Counted from the first letter of the stretch, positions 1-5,825 are shown. The stretch: DNA of 8,915 nucleotides from Melioribacteraceae bacterium (GCA_015486905.1 WFQV01000323.1:1-8915); one strand, 5' to 3'. Notes: generated by a model not told the origin, from the sequence alone. Numbers and translations: made by a program.

Positions 1-33
1 TACTTAACACCGGAGCAAAAATATGCTGCTTGA
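1..33 (+). CDS. possible C-terminal tail of a + strand gene entering from the left edge
   Basis: Frame 1 is open from the window edge and reads YLTPEQKYAA followed by TGA at 31-33. The composition looks protein-like (LTPEQ is a common segment in real proteins), and the gene would converge on the moxR-end operon. Only ten codons are visible, so this is a weak call. It could equally be chance open frame in non-coding sequence. Extending the contig leftward would settle it. Confidence 0.2.
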   Translation, partial: YLTPEQKYAA

Positions 34-54
34 CGAAGTTATCAACATATTAAC

Positions 55-100
55 AAAGAAAGAAAAAAAGAAGCAAAAAAAGAAAGAAATTATTATTATT
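55..100. repeat. polypurine tract followed by (ATT)4
   Basis: Positions 55-73 and 75-89 contain only A and G (mostly A with regularly spaced G) and are separated by a single C. They are followed by four ATT triplets at 89-100. This is simple-sequence DNA. The lysine-rich peptide it would encode on the + strand is a compositional artefact. Confidence 0.6.
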
Positions 101-133
101 GTGTCAACTTTTTTCAGGACAAGACAGGCCTCG

Positions 134-161
134 TCACTTATTACGCATTACTCGTTACTAA
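134..161. repeat. degenerate heptamer run, TTAC-NNN
   Basis: Four successive 7-base units are visible: TCACTTA (134-140), TTACGCA (141-147), TTACTCG (148-154) and TTACTAA (155-161). Units two to four share TTAC exactly, and the first is TCAC. The array is short and diverged, so it may be one word of the larger intergenic mosaic rather than an independent satellite. Confidence 0.4.
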
Positions 162-253
162 GTTATTTGTCATTTGCCCCGCCGTTGGCTGGACGTCATT
201 CATTGCGGTTGAAAACATTCTGTGGGAATTAAATCGTAAATCGATTGTTCTTT

Positions 254-276
254 GTTCTTAGTGCTTGGTTCTTAGT
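254..276. repeat. direct repeat of GTTCTTAGT
   Basis: The nonamer GTTCTTAGT occurs exactly at 254-262 and again at 268-276, a 14-base period. It is preceded by a related GTTCTTTG at 247-254. The surrounding sequence is rich in TTG and TTC words. I see no coding or RNA-gene explanation. Confidence 0.55.
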
Positions 277-284
277 TGAATAAA

Positions 285-301
285 ATTCGCGCATTCGCGG
301 C
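285..301. repeat. 17-nt intergenic word, copy 1
   Basis: ATTCGCGCATTCGCGGC. It matches 14 of 17 positions with a second copy at 457-473, and two of the three differences are C/T. Internally it is itself near-repetitive (ATTCGC-GC-ATTCGC). It resembles a word I associate with intergenic DNA of Bacteroidota and Ignavibacteria genomes, but that is a recollection and not a search result. Confidence 0.5.
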
Positions 302-330
302 TTTTACGGAGGCTGGTTATTTAAAACTGA

Positions 331-371
331 CTTTGCGCTCTTTGTGACATTCCTTTGCGCTCTTTGCGTGG
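331..371. repeat. tandem direct repeat CTTTGCGCTCTTTG, two copies
   Basis: Copy 1 starts at 331 and copy 2 at 353, a period of 22 bases. The first 14 bases are identical (331-344 and 353-366). The copies then diverge into TGA (345-347) and CGTGG (367-371). Inside each copy CTTTGCG/CTCTTTG is itself a near-repeat. The motif does not extend into an open frame on either strand. Confidence 0.65.
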
Positions 372-456
372 AAAAATATGTTTTTTCGCAGATTGTCCCC
401 GCCCCCGCAACCTGCCGAGTCGGGAACCAATCCGCTCTACAAATCTTAGCTAATTC

Positions 457-473
457 ATTCGTGCATTAGTGGC
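457..473. repeat. 17-nt intergenic word, copy 2
   Basis: ATTCGTGCATTAGTGGC. This is the diverged partner of 285-301 (14/17 identical) in the same orientation, and ATTC also precedes it at 453-456. The two copies lie 172 bases apart with unrelated sequence between them, so they are dispersed rather than tandem. Confidence 0.5.
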
Positions 474-511
474 TATTCTGAACGCCGGTAACTTATGACT
501 TAAGACTTTTC

Positions 512-526
512 ATCTGTGTTCAATTG
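512..526. repeat. 15-nt intergenic word ATCTGTGTTCAATTG, partner at 716-730
   Basis: It matches ATCCGTGTTCCATTC at 716-730 in 12 of 15 positions, in the same orientation. The second copy lies 12 bases past the moxR stop codon, inside the candidate terminator. A short further repeat, AATCAGCG, occurs nearby at 530-537 and 559-566, and a 12-base perfect palindrome TTTTCATGAAAA lies between those at 549-560. Confidence 0.45.
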
Positions 527-595
527 TCCAATCAGCGGTAATCATAATTTTTCATGAAAATCAGCGTCCCATTATTCGTCATTCATTCGTTCTTC

Positions 596-638
596 GTTTA
601 GAGGTTTAGTTCGCCTTCGGCGGTTTAGAAGTTTAGAA
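596..638. repeat. four GTTTAG octamers around a small hairpin
   Basis: GTTTAGAG (596-603) and GTTTAGTT (604-611) are followed by an 11-base perfect hairpin CGCC-TTC-GGCG (612-622). Then come GTTTAGAA (623-630) and GTTTAGAA (631-638), so the layout is two units, a hairpin, two units. A decayed fifth unit, CTTAGAG, may follow at 642-648. The regular 8-base period and centred hairpin are directly visible; the function is unknown. Confidence 0.6.
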
Positions 639-662
639 GCACTTAGAGTGAACAGAAAATTT

Positions 663-707
663 TTAATTTTTAACCTGCCTACCGGCAGGCAGGTTCTTAA
701 TTTTTAA
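663..707. repeat. 24-nt palindromic element flanked by 11-nt direct repeats
   Basis: The core at 672-695 has 9-bp complementary arms, AACCTGCCT (672-680) and AGGCAGGTT (687-695), around the six bases ACCGGC. It is flanked by the identical 11-mer TTAATTTTTAA at 663-673 and 697-707, which overlaps the left arm by two bases. The G+C-rich core stands out from its AT-rich surroundings. It resembles small palindromic repeats scattered in intergenic DNA. It could also act as a bidirectional transcription terminator for the operon ending at 743, although the U-tract on the minus-strand side is interrupted. Confidence 0.6.
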
Positions 708-712
708 TTGAA

Positions 713-737
713 TAAATCCGTGTTCCATTCGAAACGG
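713..737 (-). terminator. weak candidate intrinsic terminator after moxR
   Basis: On the minus strand, five bases after the moxR stop, CCGT (737-734) pairs with ACGG (721-718) and the inner TTC pairs with GAA, with one bulged base. A T-rich stretch (ATTTATT) follows. The stem is short and the tract imperfect. The palindrome at 672-695 is an alternative or second termination site. Confidence 0.3.
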
Positions 738-742
738 AAGTG

Positions 743-1726
743 CTAAGAGATTAATCTTTCAATAATGTCCACGCTCGAAATTCCTTCCGCTTCCGCGCTG
801 AAATTTGGAATTATTCTGTGCCTTAGAACAGGTACAATAAACTTTTTTACATCTTCAATTGAAGGAGTAAAGCGTCCCTCCATTATTGCGTTAGCTTTTG
901 CCGCAAGGATTAAGAACTGCGAAGCTCTCGGTCCTGCACCCCAGTTGACCCATTTTTTAACGTAATCTTTTCCGGAATTGTCGGGGCGGGTAGATTGTGC
1001 AATTTTAACCGCGTATTCGATTACGTTTTCTGCAACCGGAGTTCTAAGTACAAGATTTTGAAATTCAATTATTTCTTTAGCGGTTAAAACTTTTTTTAAT
1101 TCGGGAATATTTCCTACTGTTGTTGTTTTTATTATTGAAACCTCTTCGTTGTAGCCCGGGTAATCAAGCCAAAGGTTAAACATAAATCTGTCCAGCTGAG
1201 CTTCGGGTAAGGGGTAAGTACCTTCCTGCTCAATCGGGTTTTGAGTTGCAAGCACGAAGAAAGGCTGTTCCAATCTGTAGCTCACTCCCGCCGCAGTAAC
1301 CATATTTTCCTGCATTGCTTCCAAAAGGGCGGACTGCGTTTTGGGCGGGGTGCGGTTTATTTCGTCGGCAAGAATAATATTTGCAAAGACCGGACCTTTA
1401 ATAAAGCGGAACCTGCGTTCTTTTGTCGAGCGGTCTTCCTCTATTATTTCCGTACCGGTTATATCTCCCGGCATTAAATCCGGCGTGAACTGTATTCTGC
1501 TAAACTTCAAATCCAACACTTCGGCGATTGTTTTAATCAGCAAGGTTTTTGCAAGTCCCGGCACGCCAACCAACAAGCAATGCCCCTTTGAGAACAATCC
1601 GGTTAAAATTTGGTCGATTATTTCTTCCTGCCCGACAATAACTTTGGCAATCTCGGTTTTAATATTTTTAATCGAAACGTTTAACTTTTCTACAAGTTCA
1701 ATATCGTTTTGTTTGTTTTCGCTCAC
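743..1726 (-). CDS. moxR: MoxR-family AAA+ ATPase
   Basis: 327-residue cytoplasmic AAA+ ATPase of the MoxR/RavA group, a family that acts as chaperones for assembling or activating protein complexes, usually with VWA-domain partners. Visible motifs are Walker A GVPGLAKT (54-61), Walker B IILADEINR (117-125), sensor 1 ATQNP (160-164), LDRF (178-181) and the GAGPRAS sensor 2 region (263-269). The family-typical TPDLMPGDITGTE (81-93) and EQEGTYPLPEAQLDRF are intact. The length is normal and the protein looks functional. The start is GTG, 10 nt after the surA stop; the ribosome binding site AAGG overlaps that stop, which suggests translational coupling. The gene is last in the block, and the DUF58 and VWA genes that often follow moxR are not present downstream in this window. 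Its client is unknown. Confidence 0.93.
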   Translation of the reverse strand: MSENKQNDIELVEKLNVSIKNIKTEIAKVIVGQEEIIDQILTGLFSKGHCLLVGVPGLAKTLLIKTIAEVLDLKFSRIQFTPDLMPGDITGTEIIEEDRSTKERRFRFIKGPVFANIILADEINRTPPKTQSALLEAMQENMVTAAGVSYRLEQPFFVLATQNPIEQEGTYPLPEAQLDRFMFNLWLDYPGYNEEVSIIKTTTVGNIPELKKVLTAKEIIEFQNLVLRTPVAENVIEYAVKIAQSTRPDNSGKDYVKKWVNWGAGPRASQFLILAAKANAIMEGRFTPSIEDVKKFIVPVLRHRIIPNFSAEAEGISSVDIIERLIS

Positions 1727-1734
1727 AATTGCCG

Positions 1735-1738
1735 CCTT
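1735..1738 (-). promoter_or_regulatory. ribosome binding site for moxR overlapping the surA stop
   Basis: AAGG on the minus strand, eight bases before the GTG start at 1726-1724. It shares bases with the TAA stop of the upstream gene (1739-1737). It supports the GTG start and coupled translation. Confidence 0.5.
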
Positions 1739-3008
1739 AAATTCTTATTTCCCAATAAATTTTCTTTTTCAATTCTTTAATCCATTGATGGTAAAGCCTT
1801 TGCTTCTTGTCAATCTCCGCAATTTTTTTAATCTCATCGTAATCCTCTGAGAGCGACGGACGGTGTTCGGGAGTATGTTTAAGTAGCTTTACAATATGAT
1901 AACCGTAGGTAGTGCTGTTAATGTCTAATCTCGTGGGGTAAGTCATTTCACCGGGTTTTAATTTGTAGAGTTGATTAAGGAGAGATTTCTCCAACTGTCC
2001 CGCATCGAAAGTACCGAGTTTGCCGCCGAATGGGGCGGTTTGCTTGTCGTCGCTGTATTTTTTCGCATAATATTCAAATGTGTGAACACCTCTTTTAATA
2101 CTGTCGCGGAGGTTACTTAGGAAATCGATAGCCTGCAAATCCGCTTTTTCGTCACTGCGGATTTTAATTAAAATGTGTCGTGTGTGAATTTCGTCCCCGC
2201 GTCTATCCAATAGTTGAATAATGTGGAAACCGACGGGGGATTCAACAATTCCCGAGAGTTGACCCTTTTTAAGTTTGAATGCCGCGGATTCGAATTGCGG
2301 GTAAAAAACCCCCCGCTTTACGTAACCCAAATCACCGCCTTTCGAGGCGCTTCCCGGGTCGTCGGAATATTTCTTTGCGAGTTCGGCAAAGTCGGCGCCT
2401 TTCTTTAAGGAATCCAATATCATCTTGGCTTTTTCGTAGGCTTTTTTTCTAACGCGTGCACCTTTCTGAGGGTTAATAAAAATATGTGCAATTTCAAATT
2501 TTTCAGGTACGACGCCGAGGGAATCTTTGTAACGGTCGAAGAATTCTTTCACTTCCCTGCGGGAAATATCGATGTTGCCGAATTTTTTATTTTGCACCAT
2601 TTGAGCCATTAAGTTTTTACGGGTGTCGTCGCGCAGCTCTCTTTTAATCCTTTCGATGCTCATCCCGTAAACCTGTTCTACCTTTTGGCGCGAACCGTAT
2701 TGATTGATGTAATAATTAATTTGGTAATTTAATTGTTGTTCTATCTGGTCATCGCTTACCGTGATTGAATCCAACTCCGCTTGAGCGTAAAGAAGTTTTT
2801 CTTCAACCATCGATTCAAGCACGCGCCTGCGGAATTTTTTGTCTTTGGGATTTGCCCTTTGAGCCGCTGCGGCTAACTCGACTCTGAAATTAAACTCCGA
2901 TTGCAGAATGATTTCGTCGCCGACTACGGCTACAATTTTGTCTAACACTTCTTGAGCTTTGACTGCAAAAGTAAAAATGAAAATAACGAATAGGATTTTT
3001 TTTAACAT
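1737..3008 (-). CDS. surA: SurA-like periplasmic chaperone/peptidyl-prolyl isomerase, two parvulin domains
   Basis: 423-residue secreted foldase, expected to escort outer-membrane proteins through the periplasm and isomerise prolyl bonds. The N-terminus MLKKILFVIFIFTFAVKA is a type I signal peptide with likely cleavage after Ala18 (AVKA/QE). A SurA N-terminal chaperone domain follows (about 21-165, beginning LDKIVAVVGDEIIL). Parvulin 1 spans about 171-268 (His175, KKYSDDPGS 212-220, GGDLGY 224-229, GFH 260-262). Parvulin 2 spans about 274-376 (His278, KKYSDD 316-321, GGKLG 328-332, GYH 369-371). Both domains keep the paired histidines and the YSDD and GG-LG motifs, so both may be catalytic, whereas in E. 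coli SurA the first is thought inactive. The length is like E. coli SurA. The start is ATG, 4 nt after the preceding gene, with AGG seven bases upstream. It is the third of three adjacent PPIase genes. Confidence 0.9.
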   Translation of the reverse strand: MLKKILFVIFIFTFAVKAQEVLDKIVAVVGDEIILQSEFNFRVELAAAAQRANPKDKKFRRRVLESMVEEKLLYAQAELDSITVSDDQIEQQLNYQINYYINQYGSRQKVEQVYGMSIERIKRELRDDTRKNLMAQMVQNKKFGNIDISRREVKEFFDRYKDSLGVVPEKFEIAHIFINPQKGARVRKKAYEKAKMILDSLKKGADFAELAKKYSDDPGSASKGGDLGYVKRGVFYPQFESAAFKLKKGQLSGIVESPVGFHIIQLLDRRGDEIHTRHILIKIRSDEKADLQAIDFLSNLRDSIKRGVHTFEYYAKKYSDDKQTAPFGGKLGTFDAGQLEKSLLNQLYKLKPGEMTYPTRLDINSTTYGYHIVKLLKHTPEHRPSLSEDYDEIKKIAEIDKKQRLYHQWIKELKKKIYWEIRI

Positions 3009-3012
3009 TTTT

Positions 3013-3837
3013 TTACCTGTAAATTTCTACGCTGTATTTTGAATACAAATCGTCCTTGTATTTTTTAATTAATTTTTTCCTTTTAATAGCAAAAAGTCGT
3101 TCCCGTATTTCTTTTTTAACAAATTGAAAATCGGGGATTTTTCCTTTTGAAAATTTTTTAAGAAGTTGAACAACAGTAAATCTTTTCCGTTCCGTTGGGA
3201 AAACAATACTGACCTCGTTCGAGTCCATTGCCGAGAGAAGTCGTTTAACAATGCCTGAGCCAAAGTTTTGTTTTTCCGTAAAAATATTTTCTTGGATTTT
3301 AATCAAGCCGTTGGATTTTTTCGAGAAAGCGGCAGCTTCTTTCCAACTCTTTTCCATTGCAACGTATCGAAAGTTCTGCGCGTCAATCTTTGTCGAAAAG
3401 TCCGCGCGGTTAAAAACAAAAGCTTCGTCAGTCAAACTGAAATCCGTTTTGTGTTTATTAAAATAGTTCAACTCTTCATCTCTCTCAACGCTTGGTTCAT
3501 TCTCCTTCAAATATTTTTCAATTAAAAGTCCTTCCGCAATTCTTGCTTTGTCTTCAGCAACTATTCTTTTGTACTTCTCCGAATTCGTAATATTTTGTTC
3601 CTTAGCTTCATCATAGAAGGTTCTTGTTTCAATCCAATTCCGGATGTATTCCTGCCGGTACAGATGACTGTTGTTCTTAAGTGCGTCTTGCAATTCGGCT
3701 TCGGTAAGTTTTTCAGCCCCAACCGTAGCCGCCACACCTTTCGGAGCTTTTCCCTTTGAGCAGGCGCCGATTGAAAAGGCAAATAAAATCAGCGCTAAAG
3801 CCCAATTATTTTTTCTTAAAAGCTTCTTTAAGTACAT
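3013..3837 (-). CDS. PpiC/SurA-related lipoprotein with a degenerate parvulin domain
   Basis: 274-residue lysine-rich putative lipoprotein. MYLKKLLRKN followed by a hydrophobic stretch and IGAC gives a lipobox with Cys26 as the likely lipidated residue. Residues about 35-128 resemble a SurA-type N-terminal chaperone region (VAATVGAEKLTEAEL, then helices). Residues about 132-228 sit where a parvulin should be, but only its edges are recognisable (DEAFVFNRADF in place of the His-containing first strand, FTVVQLLKKF in place of GYHIIQL). The histidines and the YSDD and GG-LG motifs are absent. It is therefore probably a chaperone or scaffold without isomerase activity. The ATG lies inside the 3' end of the upstream PPIase gene, a 32-nt overlap in another frame. 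The only Shine-Dalgarno-like sequence is GGAA about ten bases upstream, so translational coupling is likely. The homology assignment rests partly on context. Confidence 0.75.
   Translation of the reverse strand: MYLKKLLRKNNWALALILFAFSIGACSKGKAPKGVAATVGAEKLTEAELQDALKNNSHLYRQEYIRNWIETRTFYDEAKEQNITNSEKYKRIVAEDKARIAEGLLIEKYLKENEPSVERDEELNYFNKHKTDFSLTDEAFVFNRADFSTKIDAQNFRYVAMEKSWKEAAAFSKKSNGLIKIQENIFTEKQNFGSGIVKRLLSAMDSNEVSIVFPTERKRFTVVQLLKKFSKGKIPDFQFVKKEIRERLFAIKRKKLIKKYKDDLYSKYSVEIYR
3016..3018 (-). promoter_or_regulatory. ribosome binding site for surA inside the upstream gene end
   Basis: AGG on the minus strand forms the last sense codon of the preceding lipoprotein gene and lies seven bases before the surA ATG. 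It ties translation of the two genes together. Confidence 0.45.
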
Positions 3838-5785
3838 TGTAATAATATTCCGGGTGATACCTTGCTCTTAAGCTTTCTACGTAAGCGTTTTCCAAATCTT
3901 TGCTTAATTTCTCTTGGTAATCGCTTAATGCTTCCTGCCTTGCTTCGCTGTAACTTTTCAGATGTGCAGGATCTTTTTTAACAAGTTTTACAATCGACCA
4001 GCCTTTGCCTGTTTTGAAAGGTTTGCTAACATCACCCGGTTTTTTTAGCTTCCACGCACGGTCGGCCATTATGCTTGATCTAACCGGAGTTAAGCCGAAA
4101 TGTCCGCTTTTCTTCTTGTAGCCGAATCGTTCGGTTACCTGACTTGCTAAGCTGTCGAACTTTGCACCGTTTTGAATTTCCGAATAGTATTTTTTCGCCA
4201 AGGAGTCTTTCCTTGTAAATATTTCGTAGAATTCCACTCTGTCGGGATATTTGTATTTGTCGCGGTTTGCTTCGAAATATTTCTTAACGGCGTTAGTGTC
4301 TATTTTCATTTTGTCCCAAACTTCTTCCTTCTGAAGTTTGAATATGTAAATTCCGTTGCGGTAATCGTTCAATAATTGTTTGAAAACCGAGTCTGTTTTT
4401 TCGAGTCCCAACGCTTCTTTTTCAAGCAATTCTTCGGAGGCAAAGGCTTCGACACCGCTTGAGAAATTATTCTCGTTTACTATTTTATCCGAGAAATCCT
4501 GGTTGTTAATCAAGAAATTAAAAAGAGTATCTGCTTTGTAGGGTTGATTATCAATGGTAAAGACAACGGAATTTTTAAGTGCTTTGTAAAGTTTGGAATT
4601 CAATAAATTATCGTTAAACTTAATAGAATCGTTTTTGTTAGCCGCAACGGTTTTGATTAGTGTTTTGTTAGGGCGGTATTTGTAAACGGTTTTGAGGGAA
4701 TCGATGAGAGTATTGTAATCATGTTTGTAACGTTGACGCCGGTAAATTTTACGAAGCTGGTCTTTAACCGAATCGAATGAAGGGTAGGGTGGAATCTCAA
4801 CCAATTGAATAAGATGGTAGCCGAAACGTGTTTTTACGATGTCGGAAATTTGTCCGGGTTTCTTAAGATTAAATGCCGCTTCGTCGAAAGGTTTCACCAT
4901 CATTCTACGACTGACGTAGCCCAAGTCCCCGCCTTTATTAGCCGAGCCGGGGTCTTCCGAATATTTCTTAGCGAGCTTTGCAAAATCCGCTCCTCGTTCC
5001 AATCGTTTTTTAATATCTTTAATTTTTGCCAATGCGGCAGCTGAATCAACCTTTCCGTTCTTACGTACGAATCTAATCAAAATATGACGGATTTTAATTT
5101 TAGGAACTCTTTTTTGTTTGGCGGTTACTTTAATTACGTGCCAGCCGTAGCGGGAATGAACCGGCTTGCCGTAAACGTGTCCCACCGGAGTTGAAGTAAT
5201 TGCTTTGTCGAAATCCCGGTTTACAATTCCGCATGTAAACCAATAAATATCTCCGCCGTTGTTTTTGGAGTAACGATCGTCGGAATATTTTTTAGCAAGC
5301 TCTTCGAAAGAGGCTTTCCCGCTTTTTATTTCGTTAATTATTTTTTGTGCGAGATCTTTGGAAGAAATTTTGCCGCCTCTGTTGGGGCGAAGCATAATGT
5401 GGCTGAGTCTGTATTCCCACTTTCTTTGGTTGTAAAGTTTACGCATTCCCTTTTCGATTAATTTCTTTTCCTTAATGTAGGTAGCGCCTATTTTCTTTTT
5501 GTAGTCATTAATCTCTTTGTTTAAATCCGGGTCGTTGTAGTAGCCCCGCACCCAAGCATCGCGCAATTTCATTTTGAAATCTACGTAGAGTTTTAAGAAC
5601 TCTTCCTTATTCCGTTCGGGACTAATCCTCGCTTTGTTGTAATCCCCTACGTTTTTAATGTAGGCTTTTTCAAAATCTTTTAATGCAATAGTTGTGTCAT
5701 CAAATTCGGCAACAATTTTAGTAGTGTTCGGCGTGCAAGCCGCCGCAAGGGCCAATATTGTTACAAACAAAAGTATCTTCCGCAT
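3806..5785 (-). CDS. large PpiC-type peptidyl-prolyl isomerase lipoprotein, three parvulin-like modules
   Basis: 659-residue foldase, probably anchored in the periplasm as a lipoprotein: MRKILLFVTILALAAAC places the candidate lipid cysteine at 17, though the lipobox is not ideal (Ala at -3). After an N-terminal helical region (about 25-120) come parvulin 1 (about 124-222; His129, KKYSDD 165-170, GGDI 177-180, GWH 214-216) and parvulin 2 (about 231-330; His234, KKYSEDPGS 273-281, GGDLGY 285-290, GYH 322-324). A second helical chaperone-like stretch follows (about 395-510). A third module (about 516-604) keeps GHFGLTP and GWSIVKL but has lost the histidines. Expected activity is prolyl isomerisation and chaperoning of exported or outer-membrane proteins. 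Parvulin 2 is closely similar to parvulin 1 of the neighbouring SurA-like protein. A strong AAGGAG lies five bases before the ATG, and the 3' end overlaps the next gene by 32 nt. Confidence 0.88.
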   Translation of the reverse strand: MRKILLFVTILALAAACTPNTTKIVAEFDDTTIALKDFEKAYIKNVGDYNKARISPERNKEEFLKLYVDFKMKLRDAWVRGYYNDPDLNKEINDYKKKIGATYIKEKKLIEKGMRKLYNQRKWEYRLSHIMLRPNRGGKISSKDLAQKIINEIKSGKASFEELAKKYSDDRYSKNNGGDIYWFTCGIVNRDFDKAITSTPVGHVYGKPVHSRYGWHVIKVTAKQKRVPKIKIRHILIRFVRKNGKVDSAAALAKIKDIKKRLERGADFAKLAKKYSEDPGSANKGGDLGYVSRRMMVKPFDEAAFNLKKPGQISDIVKTRFGYHLIQLVEIPPYPSFDSVKDQLRKIYRRQRYKHDYNTLIDSLKTVYKYRPNKTLIKTVAANKNDSIKFNDNLLNSKLYKALKNSVVFTIDNQPYKADTLFNFLINNQDFSDKIVNENNFSSGVEAFASEELLEKEALGLEKTDSVFKQLLNDYRNGIYIFKLQKEEVWDKMKIDTNAVKKYFEANRDKYKYPDRVEFYEIFTRKDSLAKKYYSEIQNGAKFDSLASQVTERFGYKKKSGHFGLTPVRSSIMADRAWKLKKPGDVSKPFKTGKGWSIVKLVKKDPAHLKSYSEARQEALSDYQEKLSKDLENAYVESLRARYHPEYYYNVLKEAFKKK

Positions 5786-5790
5786 TTTTT

Positions 5791-5796
5791 CTCCTT
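5791..5796 (-). promoter_or_regulatory. strong ribosome binding site for the large PPIase
   Basis: AAGGAG on the minus strand with a five-base spacer to the ATG at 5785. This is the best Shine-Dalgarno match in the window. It shows that the organism uses SD-led initiation, which bears on its taxonomic placement. Confidence 0.7.
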
Positions 5797-5825
5797 CAAA
5801 TTCCTGAATAATTCAAACTTTAATT

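Larger units (their letters stand above)
34..742. other. gene-free intergenic region made of short repeat words
   Basis: No frame on either strand gives a convincing protein here. The region starts with a polypurine stretch (55-89, interrupted once by C at 74) and (ATT)4 at 89-100. From about 121 to 742 it is a patchwork of short word-like motifs, several of which recur within the region in diverged copies (listed as separate repeat features). The words run to within about a dozen bases of the moxR stop codon. I see no tRNA, rRNA, transposase fragment or CRISPR pattern. It looks like an accumulation site for small dispersed repeats. That reading is inference, since only this copy of the region is visible. 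Confidence 0.6.

Noticed and set aside
102..107. TTGACA on the minus strand as a -35 promoter element
   Set aside because: No acceptable -10 element lies 16-18 bases downstream. The following sequence is T/C-rich simple DNA and no gene on that strand follows within the window.
23..232. 69-codon + strand open frame with a lysine-rich start
   Set aside because: Its sequence is the translation of a polypurine tract, (ATT)4 and the repeat words. It has no ribosome binding site, no domain-like pattern and a composition that changes abruptly along its length.
121..742. Possible CRISPR array, because of repeated short motifs
   Set aside because: The repeats are 8-17 bases, of several unrelated types, diverged and irregularly spaced. 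There is no constant repeat-spacer periodicity and no cas gene nearby.
1341..1850. 169-codon + strand open frame
   Set aside because: It lies antisense to moxR and the end of surA, whose protein motifs are unambiguous. The antisense translation shows no family features.
5786..5825. Internal promoter or terminator between the methyltransferase and the large PPIase
   Set aside because: The 40-base gap holds a strong ribosome binding site but no convincing -35/-10 pair. The only inverted repeat (TGAA-TTA-TTCA) is too weak to call.
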